A stretch of DNA of 64,000 nucleotides from Flammula alnicola (Eukaryota; Basidiomycota; Agaricomycetes; Agaricales; Strophariaceae), in NCBI GenBank assembly GCA_015499995.1, contig JADNRV010000047.1, forward strand, positions 62,001 through 126,000, given 5' to 3'. A program made the translations under genes and the position numbers. This document shows positions 1 to 10,268 of this stretch, one piece after another. The notes below the pieces were generated by a model that was not told the DNA's origin, did no database searches, and worked only from the letters and a program-made list of their open reading frames with translations. Each line of letters opens with the position of its first letter. Position 1 is the first letter of the stretch.

Positions 1-130
1 ACCAAAAACGTTTTTGTCTCTGGAGGCATCTTCACTCATGTCGAGGTGCACCGTTGAACACGTACGCAATCCACTTCCCTGATATTTTTATAACCACTCT
101 CAGGACATATTGTCGAAACAGAGAAAGTAC
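1..130 (+). pseudogene. Relic of the first exon of a NACHT NTPase gene
   Basis: The first 50 bases read approximately as a KNVFVSGGIFTHVEVH peptide. This matches in order the N-terminal KNVVVFGGTLTHVEVHGG of the NACHT gene that starts at 26936. The similarity continues into what is the first intron there (GTACGCAATC here, GTATGCAATC there). A stop follows the peptide at once, and no P-loop is seen downstream. It is therefore a 5' fragment of a second member of the same family, or the far end of a gene cut by the window edge. The inference rests on a short stretch. Confidence 0.45.
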
Positions 131-2090
131 ATTCCGAATCCTACTATCCAAGTCCCTGACCCTCAATCTGTCCTCTCTCCTCCACTCCCTGCGGCCCCAT
201 CATTTGACGGCTCTTCGATGGGCTCCATGTCTCTCTCGGATTCCCGAGTCATGTTACGCGTGCCATGACGCCCGCAATGTCTGATTTCGTGTATTTTCCC
301 CTACGCTGGACGCTGAAGACACCGAGTTCTGCTTGGCGATCCTGCATACGCCCTTTAGTTGCTATCGTCTGCGGATCACAGGAATCAGTGATCTGTGCCC
401 GACCTCACCGATCCGTTGAACTCGAGTCGACGACGTTCAGGGCTGTTGTACATGGAAAAGTCCCATTTCTGCGACTGCGCACGTGTCTGTTGGCAGGCAG
501 CGGCATGTACCTGAGACACTACAGACGAAGAGGGTTGTCAGTGGTGGTGGATTGTGGTGATTGCCCAGAGGTGTCGTTAGGAAAGAGTTTGGGCCATGTG
601 ATGTGTATGTATGCGCCGAATATGTTGACAGAGGTGGGAGCGAGCTACAGTATATGACGACGAGGAGGTTTATTAGCTCAGGTTTTTTTGGCGCTCCTGG
701 TTCCTCCTCGTTGTTGTCGACGTCTACATGCGTTCCGCCGGTGGAACCTTCCGTGGACGGGTTTACGTACATGCTGTTACTGCCCTCGCTGCGCTTGCTC
801 AAGGTTACCCTCGACAATGCGACCGGAACATGCCATTGCTTACTCAGCTCTCTGTGCTCTCCGCATATTTTGGCTGTGCCGGAATTTAGATGGTTCTTCG
901 AAGTGCACGAGGTCATGATCTTGCAGCTCGAGCTCGGCGTTCATCGGACGTTATCGAGGAGGCGTGGGTTACGGACCCCCCAGGACAGTTCGGGCAGCAC
1001 GACGCGGACGCGGACGACTTCAGGATGCCCCTGAATGCCTGGTGCCCCAACTTTCGAGAGTTCGTTTGCAGCATCCGCGGATGCTGGCAGAGCACGGATT
1101 GGATTGCGCTGCATGTGTTGCTGGCTTCGCATGCGGGGCTGCAGTTTAATCGTGTGGTGGATATGGAGGCTGATTGTAGATATGGACGATGCGCTGCAAA
1201 GTAGGAGGGAAGTACTTTACTTTGTGGATGCGGATGAGCGAGAGAAAGGAGAGGATGCGGATGTGGACGACCTGTAGGTAGCGCCTTTCTGCATATACAA
1301 TGTGAGTTCGCTCATCGTGGACACTCTCACATGCTAATCCCTGTTATCGAGACAAGCACTCCAAGAGCATACTTACACAGAAGGTGGACGTGAGCGCCCG
1401 TAGATTCTAGAACTCGGATGCCCACCTCTGCTGGTCACGCGGTCGTCGACAGGTTTCGATCCAGCCCTCGCTCTCGGAATTTCATTCTTAGACTGTATTA
1501 TTCTTGGCATCGAATACGGCGGGATGTGATGTGATGCGAAGTCCCGGTTCACATACAACTCAATAGCAATACATAGATGAAGGATACTATTGCTGGCTCA
1601 TTCAAGGCGTGCATCATCAATGTGTTTGGGACGGCTTCACGAGATGTTTGATTTAGCATGGGCTTAACGACTTCGCGCAGGCCTCCCTGGCGAGGCACGT
1701 CTTGTATCAATCGCCACCGTGCAAGGCTCTGTTTTTTTAGGAGAACATACATACTTTCCAGCTGTCCTAGCAGCACTTGAAGATGGATTTCTGAAGATTC
1801 TCCGCAAAGCTCGGAATTAAAGGAGAATGTGACTTGCCCGATGCGGTGCGCATTATATGTATGACAAAAATAGTCTGATGTGTAGCGAATTCAGAACTCG
1901 GCAAAACCTGAGATGTGCAGAAGACATGATCATCACCGACCTTCTCTGCTTCTATTATCTCTATTGAAGGTTCCATTCCAACGTCCAATCTTCAAAGTCC
2001 AGACATTGAACGTTGAATATCGGCGTTGGTAACATTTCAATTCATTCCTCAGTCAGCCACGTTCGTCTCACCGGCTGAGAGACGTTTTCT
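131..2090. other. No confident gene
   Basis: Overlapping short ORFs exist on both strands (best about 157-159 codons around 437-1034), but none shows a recognisable motif, a splice-supported continuation or a frame advantage. I see no repeat structure. A degraded gene or element could lie here, but I cannot support one. Confidence 0.3.
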
Positions 2091-2324
2091 TCAGCCTCGA
2101 CAGGACTCCGCCATTGTTCCTTGAGCCCTAGCTATCCACGTTAACGAGGAATAGCACTTCACTTGATACCAGGAAAGTTCAAATGCCTTGCGACCAGATG
2201 TGTATAAACTCATCATGGCAGGCTTTTCCACCGACGCAAATGGACGATTACATTGGACATCCCACGCTGTGAGGAGTTGTCGGAATTTTACTTCATCCAA
2301 TGGCCCCTGTTCTTGATGAGGCAA
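2091..2324 (-). pseudogene. Possible hAT-type transposase scrap
   Basis: A minus-strand reading contains 'FRQLLTAWDVQCNRPFASVE'. It resembles the stretch 'LL.W.V..xRPF..VE' that follows the BED finger in hAT-like transposases. The frame ends soon after, and fragments continue weakly to about 1550 on the same strand. There are no catalytic residues or ends. The assignment is tentative and rests on this one segment. Confidence 0.25.
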
Positions 2325-2536
2325 GGATATTGAAAGAGATGAAGGTTTCTTAATGTCAAACTGACGGGCGCCTGGTCATGCAAGTCACATCGCCAAGGTC
2401 AGTCCACACAAGCGAGATACATGTCAGTCATGCCTCGAGATCGATATCAATCATGCCCCCAACTTTCACGGCGTTTGTCAAACATGCTTCACGAGGTCTT
2501 CAGTCACAGAGTGCTTCGAAACTTTTCCTTAATCGA

Positions 2537-2544
2537 TATAAAAG
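2537..2544 (+). promoter_or_regulatory. TATA box of the small secreted protein gene
   Basis: TATAAAAG lies about 110 bases upstream of the ATG at 2649, in a short AT-rich interval. It is the only good TATA motif in front of that gene. Position and sequence fit; function is inferred. Confidence 0.5.
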
Positions 2545-2648
2545 ACGCCCATCTTTTCGCCAACCGTCAGGTCAAACAAGCCTTCCGAACTTGATCTACC
2601 ACCTGTTTTTCTATCCTACTCCTTACAACATTTTCGCATCTATAAATC

Positions 2649-3069
2649 ATGAAGGTGAATATATTCAAGCATATTGAAAGCAGCTTTTGAGAACGTTGGG
2701 AAACCTTTTCGTAATCTAGGTCATTTCTACTGTCGCGTTGGTCTTCGGTGCCATCATTGCGGTGGCTTCAGCTGCTGACGTTGCCGCTCCCGTCCCGGCC
2801 GCTCCTGAGGCTGTCGCTCGTGCAGCTGTACGTCGTTATCCTGTTATCCATCTCCAAACGAAGGACTAACGGATCACCCCCAGGCCGTATGCAATCCATC
2901 CCCCGGATGTGTCTGCAACAAGGTTCAGGGACAATTCTGTGGTAACCAGGCCATCAACCAAGCGTGCACTAACGGGCATGTCTTTGAGTGCAATGCCCAA
3001 ACTGGCCAAACTTGCGATTATGGAATTAGGACCAGTTGCGTGCAGTGTGGGAAGTTGTCCTGCCCGTGA
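2649..3069 (+). CDS. Small secreted cysteine-rich protein, 99 residues, three exons
   Basis: Exons 2649-2654, 2720-2827 and 2884-3069 join across two GT..AG introns of 65 and 56 bp. The first exon holds only Met-Lys. The product starts with a clear signal peptide (MKVISTVALVFGAIIAVASA). An Ala/Pro/Val stretch follows, perhaps a propeptide, then a 61-residue domain with ten cysteines, including GCVCNK near its start and CVQC near its end; an even number suits five disulfides. It would be exported. I do not recognise the family; the layout is that of effector-like small secreted proteins of basidiomycetes. All three exons stay in frame and splice sites are canonical, so the model is strong although no single long ORF shows it. 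A TATA box sits at 2537. Confidence 0.75.
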
Positions 3070-3460
3070 AAAGTTTCGATTTTGGAAGAGAAAGAAGAAT
3101 GTATGCTGTTACCTAAATAGTGCTCACGAAATACTCTGTACGAACGATTGTATAGGCCAAGCAGAATATCGAATATCTGAATATCTGATGAAACTTCATT
3201 TGACATCGAGGACACTTGATACATAACCCACAGTCGTGTATCACTTCCCGGCCAAGTACCCAACAATAACCATTGGATATCCTTGAAAAAAACAGGTTCT
3301 TGCAGGCATCTTCTTGAGGATGCACGAGCCTGAGTGTCTAAACAGGCGTTCAGGGTAACGGTGGATGGTGTCTGTCTTTAGTACTCGTTGAATAGATACT
3401 AGATACTAGATTATGTGGCGTCAGATTAAATAGTAGATTACAATGTGGCTGTGTATGTTT
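3070..3460. other. Downstream region of the secreted protein gene, no gene seen
   Basis: AT-rich non-coding sequence after the stop codon. No motif or repeat was noticed beyond what is expected of a 3' UTR and spacer. Confidence 0.4.
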
Positions 3461-3465
3461 GAGGC

Positions 3466-4112
3466 GCCAGCACGAGTGAGGACATCTCGAACTTGGAAAA
3501 ACCGGGTGTCCGGGTGGCTGGCGGCTGGCTGGCTGTCTGGCCAGACATCACGTGCATGCCTCGCCGCTACAATCTGCTATAACATCCCTCAGCTGCCATT
3601 CTGTGAGTGTGCATTCTTTAAGGATATATATCTCCCGCAGTAATATCTATGTATGTAAATACTATTGAAGACTTTACCCTATGAGCGTCCGACAGCGAGA
3701 TAAGTCGCTGCCACTGCTACCGCCCTTTACATATTGGGATTAGTATTGTTTTGAATTAAATTTACAGTCCCCGGAACACGCCCACCCTTCCCCAGACCCC
3801 TGTTAATGATTCGAGAAAGGCGGGAAAAGTTGAAAGCAACCATGTCCAAAGTGAAAATAGCAGGCATCACTGCTGCAGCAAATGACTGCCTCGTAATTTA
3901 CATATATTTATATATATATCCTCCGGTGAAGGTTTATAATATATAGGCAGTATATTAACGGGTGGGCGGGCTTGGGGCGGGGTGGGCGCTATCTCAAAAG
4001 TCGCCGCCGGAGACGGCAGTACATCTTCCCACCGCCCAAAATATCCAGCCAGCCAGCCGCCAGCCACCGGCTGCCCGGCTTTTCCAAATCTGAGATATTC
4101 TGGCACGAGTGG
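3466..4112. repeat. Inverted-repeat (MITE-like) element with about 70-bp arms
   Basis: The stretch 3498-3545 (GGAAAAACCGGGTGTCCGGG, then GGCTGGCGGCTGGCTGGCTG) is repeated as reverse complement at about 4035-4095 (CAGCCAGCCAGCCGCCAGCC, then CGGCTGCCCGGCTTTTCC). The similarity runs outward through ATCTCxxAxTTGGAAAA. The middle, about 480 bp, is AT-rich and codes for nothing visible. Element borders and target duplication were not resolved. Two convergent arms and a non-coding centre suggest a short non-autonomous DNA transposon. Confidence 0.55.
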
Positions 4113-4128
4113 ATTCGCGAATTTGAAT

Positions 4129-4232
4129 TTACGGAGGCTATTACGGCGTAATTACGGAGGCTATTACGGCGTAATTACGGAAGTTACGGGGCGATTACGG
4201 CGTAATTTACGGTGGGAATTACGGCGGCAACT
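4129..4232. repeat. TTACGG-rich tandem repeat
   Basis: The motif ATTACGG recurs about ten times. It includes two adjacent copies of a 23-bp unit (ATTACGGAGGCTATTACGGCGTA), then shorter variants with GGCGTAATTTACGG spacing. It is a local minisatellite next to the right arm of the inverted-repeat element. Confidence 0.65.
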
Positions 4233-4518
4233 TCCGTCCCCTAATTGAGGACGCTCGCCTAGAGTCATACAGGCGCGCATTTCACCTGGGAATATAGGGG
4301 TAAATGCGAGGCAGCGAGCACTAATATAACTTTTTGGTAGCTTAAACCGACGGAAAACGCTAGATAACCGAAGGCGGCGGACACAATATGACTTAAATCA
4401 TTTTATATGCTCGATTATGAGATATTCCACCATTTGGGTGTTTAAAATATCGATTGTAAAGGGTCGCGCTTCACAGAATGTCTCGTCTTTGTCCTGTGCT
4501 CGACGTGTCTTATGTTAG

Positions 4519-4552
4519 GTATTCAAGTTAAGTTAACTCTTAACTTGAATAG
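4519..4552. repeat. Perfect short palindrome (hairpin)
   Basis: TATTCAAGTTAAG is followed after a 7-base loop by its reverse complement CTTAACTTGAATA. It lies in non-coding DNA about 220 bp beyond the 3' end of the tyrosine recombinase reading frame, so it may mark or lie near the DIRS element end. A role as terminator or cruciform is not supported further. Confidence 0.5.
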
Positions 4553-5116
4553 TCATGTAGCAGATATTTCATTGATATTCAATATTATCTGATAGTCTAT
4601 GCGGTAGCGTAAGTGTAGCAGTATGTGGGTAAAAGCCGAAGGCTTTTCGTCCTGACAGAAGTCCCTGTGTGGGAAACCGAGATGAGCTGCGATTCCCAAT
4701 GTTTAGGAGTTCTGCGACGCATCCAGTGAATCGTGGATACCCACATATTAGGAGCAGGATGAGGGTGCTTACCATTAGCGAGGCGGGGGCATTGTTAGTC
4801 TAATGAAGGAGTCATGGAGCTCTGGTACTGCTTGCATGTATGGTGCTAAGATTTGTGCATGTTTCGTTAGATAGCCGATAAAAGCATCGCTAGCCCATCT
4901 TCCTTTTGTCTTCATGACGTCGAAAGGGACTCTGCGTAAGAGGTATTCGAGGGTGGCGCCAATTCGAATGCCATGGCCTTGGCGAGGTTCGAGGCCAGCT
5001 TCCTTCGCTGCCTTGCGTACCACCTCCAGGAATTTGGTCTTGGTGAGTGGCCGGTGTGTGTTTTTGTGTTGGTATGCGAATAATGGGCCTTCTCGGGGGG
5101 GTTGGTTTACTTCCGT

Positions 5117-5312
5117 TGGAGCAGTCCAATCTGACCAGACGCTCGGAAGGTGGAGCTCGGATACGCGTCGAGCACGCCGTGCGGTATAGCGTCGCAGGCA
5201 AAGAGTGGAATGTGTCCGACTACGAGACGCGCTGGCACACAAGACCGTGCACAGCCGCTGATGGAATCTAATCTAAGCTATCTAATCTAGCTGAACACCC
5301 TGCCAGATCTCA
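5117..5312 (-). repeat. 3' LTR of the short LTR element
   Basis: Direct repeat copy 1, 196 bp, TG..CA on either strand, nearly identical to 7077-7272. The low divergence suggests recent insertion compared with the host DIRS element. Confidence 0.75.
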
Positions 5313-5363
5313 TGTACCCACCCACACAAATGCAACGCCCTCGTTGCATCCCGAAAACCTGTC

Positions 5364-6821
5364 TCAAGGTCTGGGTATTGAAGGATGAACCCAACCTAGG
5401 GTTCGAAGAACATGGCTAAGCTCAGAAAGGCGGGGATCACGATCCCAATCCAAGGGTCCTGGAATAGGTGGTGTTCTTGCAGGTGGGCGTAGAGGTCGGA
5501 CTGGTTGTGTCCAGGTCCTGGGTATCGAAGAATAAATGTTAGGAATAAATGAAGATTGCTGACGTCGAGGGAAATGTGTTGTTGGGCGACGGCGACTACG
5601 CCCTTTACGGTGAGATAAGCCGCACCATGGATTAGCACCTGAACATAAGTCAGAAAGGTCACGAGAGGTGAAGAAATTAGTAGCTGGAGGTAAAAGCTGA
5701 GAAACAAGCAGCAGAGGCGAAGGGATGTCCAGATCGGAAGGCTCCTCAGACCATTTAGATCGGGCCATGTCAGGTTGTTTTGTTGAGAGTGGAGGTGGCG
5801 ATGATGGAATAGAAAGTGACGAAGAAGGTGAAATAGTGGGAGATTTGACATTAGATGGCTTGTTGGAGGTGAGAATAATGCTTGTTTCGGGGGGATCAGA
5901 TAAAAGCAGCGAAGGTTCAGGTATCGGAATGGACAGAAAAACGGCAGGGGGTTCACAATAACAATGGGATATGAGAGGAATGGGGAGGATAGATGAAGAG
6001 GGCAGGATATCAAGCTGTTCAGGCAGAGAGATGGGTGACGGAGATGGAATGTTAAGCGGGGTAGACGGCGTCTGAGAAGTGGCCTCAGAAAACGTCCGAA
6101 TGGTCTCGTCGACCTGCAGTAAGTCAACCTGGATGCTGAAGTCAACCTGGGATGCTCGAGCTGATTCCCAGCGTTCTCGTTCTTCTTGTATTCCTGCATC
6201 GCGGAAGGCCTGACAGCGTTCAGCGAAATCTTCTAATGCCTGAAGGTGTCGCTTCTCGTATGCGGCCTGGAGAGTCTTCTTCACTGAGGTCAGCTGCGCG
6301 TTACGTCTGACATCCCGACCGTCGTTGAAACCACGATCGAACTCTTCCTCGCGGATCCGCTTCTCGTGCTCTGCAAAATCGGTGGCAGCGGTCTGCATGT
6401 CCTTCTCGTAATCAGCTTGTAGACGCTCCCTCGCCAAGGCGACATTGGCTTTCCAGCCGTGTTCAGTCCCGTGGATGTAGGATTGGCGCAGCATGAGAGT
6501 GAGCTGCTCTCGGGTAATGCGAACTGCATCGGTTGGAAGTTATGCGGCTGGGTCTGGGGGTTCGGGATAGGTAACGGAAAGGGGGGTATAAGAAATGGTG
6601 AAAGTGGTGGGTGCAGGAGTGGGCCACGCAGCCGGTACGGCAGCGGTGGCAGCACAGGTGGTTACGGCGGGGACGGCGGGGACGGAATCAGGAGGCTGGG
6701 TCAGCTGGGAAGCAATTTCCGGGGGCTGAGCTGGTGGGATGGCAGTTAGGGTGGCCGTTTCCTTCTGTAAAAGTTTGTTGGCGCATTGACGCGCACATTT
6801 TTCGGCAGAAGCGGCTGGCAT
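5364..6821 (-). pseudogene. Gag-like coiled-coil/proline-rich protein of the LTR element, one in-frame stop
   Basis: A single minus-strand frame of 486 codons runs from MPAASAEKCARQC to the 3' LTR, broken only by TAA at 6540-6542. Residues 1-93 are Ala/Pro/Thr-rich. The part after the stop is a charged helix (HGWKANVALARERLQADYEK and on, roughly residues 110-210) likely to form a coiled coil. The last third is Pro/Ser/Ile-rich and low in complexity. No zinc knuckle, protease or RT is present, so the element depended on other retrotransposons. The gag role is inferred from position between the LTRs. Since one stop is the only lesion, a stop-codon readthrough or recent mutation is possible. Confidence 0.55.
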
Positions 6822-7076
6822 GATAGAGCTGTGGCAATAGGGAGGCTTTGACGAAGTGACCTGTGTGAATATTTCCCGGTTCTGGGATGATCTGTGGATG
6901 CAGATTGACAGGTAGCTGTGGGTCTGATAAGCAGTTTGGTTCTCGGGGTTGTCAGGTTTTCAGTAGGAATCTAGTTGTCGAAATGTTGCAGTGTTTGCTG
7001 GCAAGATGAAGCTGAGAAGGTGCATGAAAAGCAGAAGCTTGAGAGCTTAGTATCGAATCGCTCTGTTGTCACCAGA

Positions 7077-7272
7077 TGGAGCAGTCCAATCTGACCGGAC
7101 GCTCGGAAGGTGGAGCTCGGATACGCGTCGAGCACGCCGTGCGGTATAGAGTCACAGGCAATGAGTGGAATGTGTCTGACTACGAGACGCGCTGGCACAC
7201 AAGACCATGCACAGCCGCTGATGGAATCTAATCTAAGCTATCTAATCTAGCCGAACACCCTGCCAGATCTCA
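7077..7272 (-). repeat. 5' LTR of the short LTR element
   Basis: Direct repeat copy 2, 196 bp. Joined to recombinase codons (HKHTVCQ) on its outer side and to the gag-like region on its inner side. Confidence 0.75.
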
Positions 7273-7441
7273 CTGGCACACCGTGTGTTTGTGAAATGCA
7301 GCCTCTGGGTCGGTGTCGCCGTGTTGCATCGACCAAGAGACGTCTTCGCTGTTGATGGCTGTCTTGGTTCTTGGGATGTGAAAAACGGTTGACTTGAGGC
7401 CGTTTCTATCTTGGTCATCCCGTACGTCTGAAGGTTTGACG

Positions 7442-8057
7442 TAGTGTTTTGAAGTCCGGTCCAGTCCGGTCTTTTGGCCCCCAGGGACATGGACCGAGAC
7501 CGAGACCGGTCCATATACATCCCAAGATGTCAAAAAACCGGACTCGACCGATTCAGACCGGTCTACGTCGGTCTTTTGCAGTCTTGGACCGGTCTGAACC
7601 AGATTCCGGTCTTAACCAGTCTTAACCGGTCTAAGACCGGTTTTTCGATGCAAGCCACGAGGATTGTGAGATATATGTATCAGTAATATTTGTAGACATA
7701 ATATATACCTTTAAATTGAGCCCTGGAACGTTAAATTTCGTTGAGAATTGACTGTTCTACACTAATATTCCGCATTTTCTACTCTTTTGGAAACTTTTTG
7801 ACTGTTTTATTTATTTCTCAGCCAAAACTTTACCAATCAGGATGCCCTTGGGGCCGATTTGAAGGGATAAATCCGGGCTACAAAGTAGCCGGTTCAGACC
7901 GGTCTTAACCGCAAAGACCGGTCCATCGAGACCGGTCTTTTTGCGGTCTTTGATTCTCAAAAATCAAAAGACCGGACTGCTGGTCCGGTCTTTTTGCGGT
8001 CCAGTCCAGTCTGGTTGCGGTCTTTTTCCAGTCCCAAGACTGGACCTTTAAACACTA
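7442..8057. mobile_element. hAT MITE, 616 bp, with 8-bp target duplication
   Basis: It begins TAGTGTTTTGAAGTCCGGTC and its other end reads inward TAGTGTTTAAAGGTCCAGTC. It is flanked by perfect GTTTGACG duplications (7434-7441 and 8058-8065). The interior is full of CCGGTC/GACCGG motifs (about every 10-20 bp near both ends), which look like subterminal transposase-binding sites. The ends match those of the complete hAT element at 32790-39340 (TAGTGTTTGAAGGTCCGGTT), so that family is the likely source of transposase. It is inserted in the DIRS recombinase gene, and removing it with one duplication restores that frame. Confidence 0.92.
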
Positions 8058-8782
8058 GTTTGACGTGGATGGCAGGGTTGAATGCATCTAGACGGCGAAC
8101 TGTGAATTCGCCAAGTCGTGCTGCGGAATAGAATGATGTAGTCAGGCATGCATAGATGGCAGCGTGTAACGGATTGTTGAGATCGAGTTTGCTACGTATG
8201 GCTGAGATGAAGTCAGGTGTGTACGAGGTACGCTTCTTGCACTTGGATGAGGCTGGTGTCGCTTTTTCAGCTGCTTTCAGCAGTGTCGTGATCTCTGCGT
8301 CATCGACGTTCCAGTTTACGCCATGTAGGATGTGCCACGCTCGTACGCCATAAACGTAGTTGCTGATGCTTTTCCCTGAGTATGCACCAGCAATGGTGGC
8401 GATGAATGACGCAATGAGGATTGGGCTGGCGGGTGCCCTCTGTTGTTCGCTGATCACCTTACGGTCGCAGAATACGTGGTATATCAATAGTCCAGTTCCG
8501 TATGATTCTCGGGTGGATTCTGCCCATGCATTCTCGAGGACTTCTTGAATTCTTTGGAGATCCATGGGGGCTAGGTTTGTGGGGGTTCCGCTGGCATCGA
8601 GTGTGTTCCGTCGGTTCAGAGGTAGCCATAGTCACAAACGTTCCCTTGCGAGAACGTGGGGGCAGTGGGCTGAGGGTAATGGCTGGAGGTCTTTTGCATA
8701 GGGGGCGGGTCGGCTTTTTGAGGATGCTGTGTTCAGTGCTATTGTTGTATTGAAACGTTCACGCTCGGTACCTGCCTTTCGT

Positions 8783-9844
8783 TTACGCAAGGAACTCATC
8801 GTTTCGGTATTCCGATAGCTCGTCTGTAGCACTGCGGTTTCTAAGGCGTTCTTCACGTGTGCGTTTGGGGCAAGGGGTGGGTGCCTGGTTTTCCCGTATA
8901 AGGCGGAGCTCAGAAGGGAGGAGAGGTGCATCGAAGTCAGTGATGTATTGCCGGAGAGGTTCTGGGATTGGAATTTCTGGGAGGAGAAGCGAGGGATGAT
9001 AACATCGTCCGCGTGATGGTTCATCAGCTGGGTTGTCTGCGCTTGGTATGTATCTCGTGATAAAAGAGACTTTCTGTTGCTCGCAGAGGGTGTGGATAAG
9101 GCGGAAGACTTCGTTGGTTGGAGGGTTCCTGCTCCGTCCTTTCCACCAACCCTCGACGACACCTTTATTGTCTCCGAAAGCTTTGTAGTGAGTATTTTTG
9201 TTGCCATTGGAGCTGAGAGCGAGGGCGAGGAAGAGGAAACTGACAGCCTCTGCCCAGCCGATGTCTCGTTGGTCCTCTTTCCATCCTGGGAGGAGCCGCC
9301 ACGCTCTCCAGCAATTTCCGATGGTGATCCCAATACCAACTTCTGAGCTAGCATCCGAGTAAGCATTGTGGTCGGTGACTGTAAGTGGCCCTGGGATGGG
9401 CCGGCTGAGGTTTTGCTTGCTGAGTGTGGTTTTCCACCATTGTAGATCGCTTGAAGCACTGCAGGGTGGGGTACGTGGCATGAAAGGACTGTTACCGAAG
9501 GTTCCCATAAAGGATTCGAGGCATGTGAGGTATGCGCGGCCGGCTGGTACCACGAGGCATGTGTGTAGTAACCTTCCGTAAAGTTTCTCGACTTCTTCCA
9601 ACGTGTGCCTGCTCTTCGATTCCCATTCCGCAATCGTGAGGAGGTATCTTGCTTTCTTTGATTCAGGAATTCCGACGGTCCGCTTTTCGAGGTTCCATAT
9701 GCAGCCGATGAATGTGACTTCGTGTCCAAACGGGATGTCCTTTGTTTCTTCCCATGGAATGCCCAACTCATTGGATAGCGCACTAATATCCGCCATTGAG
9801 TCAGCAACTGCACCAAAAATTTTTAAAGATGTTTCCTTCAGCAT
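8783..9844 (-). pseudogene. RT C-terminus and RNase H of the DIRS-like element
   Basis: A 353-codon open frame. It starts in the last part of the RT (ALSNELGIPWEETKDIPFGHEVTFIGCIWNLEKRTV, the usual segment after the RT palm). It then holds an RNase H domain: YSDASSEVGIGITIG (first Asp), WAEAVSF (Glu), GDNKGVVEGWW (Asp) and SADNPADEPSRG at the end. The spacing is that of DIRS-class RNase H. The frame is open but lacks the RT palm, found at 23653-25002. An acceptor (GATATTAG then T GCG CTA) fits a donor at the end of the distant RT part. It would degrade RNA in the RNA/DNA hybrid during reverse transcription. Confidence 0.72.
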
Positions 9845-9899
9845 GACAATCTGGTTTTAAGAGTTTTCATTTTCAAGACTTCTTTTAAAATATATAGCA

Positions 9900-10075
9900 G
9901 ATGTATGGTACTGTAAGATAGAAGAAAGTGTAGTTACATATTTTAAAAAAACCTACTTTAAGAATTTCAAAAGAGTTTCAAAAATCTATATGCGACAAGA
10001 CGTATGGTACTGTAAGATGAAAGAAAGCGTAGGTACATATTTTTAAAAAATTTACTTCAAGAATTTCAAAAGTCA
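9900..10075. repeat. Imperfect tandem duplication in the AT-rich left flank of the KDZ region
   Basis: GTATGGTACTGTAAGAT followed by GAAAGYGTAGKTACATATTT occurs at about 9903 and again at about 9990, with similar AAGAATTTCAAAAG tails. The flanking TCTATATGYGAC motif recurs a third time near 10160. This looks like subterminal repetition near an element end. Confidence 0.55.
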
Positions 10076-10268
10076 ATCTTGCGACAAGTAAAAAGAAGGT
10101 GGATTCAAAAAAAGAAAAATTAAAAAATTAACAATCAAATAAGTTGAAAAGTTTTAAAAATCTATATGTGACGTGATACATAAGAGTTCAGACAGGAAAA
10201 CTTTTAAAGACATCTTTAAAGTTTTCAGAAATTATGCACAGTGACCTTGGTGCGCACACTGAAACTGC

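Larger units (their letters stand above)
5117..7272 (-). mobile_element. Short LTR element (TRIM/LARD-like) with 196-bp LTRs
   Basis: Two 196-bp direct repeats (5117-5312 and 7077-7272), differing at only a handful of positions, both begin TG (TGGAGCAGTCC) and end CA (CCAGATCTCA). They flank 1764 bp holding one long minus-strand gag-like frame and no pol. In minus orientation a G-rich tract (GTGTGGGTGGGTACA) lies directly before the 3' LTR, and TGGTGACAACAGAG follows the 5' LTR as a candidate primer-binding site. It lies inside the tyrosine recombinase frame of the DIRS element. Flanks do not show a clean 4-6 bp target duplication (TCCGT against CTGGC), so the insertion was altered or the edges recombined. 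Confidence 0.75.
4775..8565 (-). pseudogene. DIRS tyrosine recombinase, split by two insertions
   Basis: The N-terminal part (8565 to 8058) starts MDLQRIQEVLENAWAESTRESYGTG and includes the first active-site box SAARLGEF with its Arg. After the MITE it continues at 7441-7273 (VKPSDVRDDQDRNGLKST). After the LTR element the C-terminal part (5116-4775) has the HGIRIGAT box (His-x-x-Arg) and GRWASDAFIGYLTKHAQILAPY with the presumed nucleophilic Tyr. The R-H-R-Y set is thus present but on three separated pieces. Deleting the MITE and one copy of its 8-bp duplication rejoins the first two pieces in frame. The protein would have cut and joined the element's DNA circle into the genome. It cannot be made now. 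Confidence 0.75.
4775..9844 (-). mobile_element. 3' half of a DIRS-like retrotransposon (RT thumb, RNase H, tyrosine recombinase)
   Basis: On the minus strand the order is end of RT, RNase H (9844-8783), then a split tyrosine recombinase (8565-4775). This is the gene order of DIRS/Ngaro-type elements, which integrate with a tyrosine recombinase instead of a DDE integrase. The RT core needed upstream is missing here. It is found in the same orientation at 23653-25002, ending where this half begins, so both halves probably belong to one element split by the KDZ region. An LTR element (5117-7272) and a hAT MITE (7442-8057) were later inserted into the recombinase. The outer terminal repeats were not identified. 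Confidence 0.7.

Noticed and set aside
437..1034. Opposed long frames (159 codons minus, 157 codons plus)
   Set aside because: No motif, no splice-linked continuation, and both strands are open at once, as happens by chance in GC-rich DNA.
5115..7272. Segmental duplication explanation for the 196-bp direct repeats
   Set aside because: The repeats begin TG and end CA, flank a gag-like frame and have a purine tract at the expected side, which fits LTRs better.
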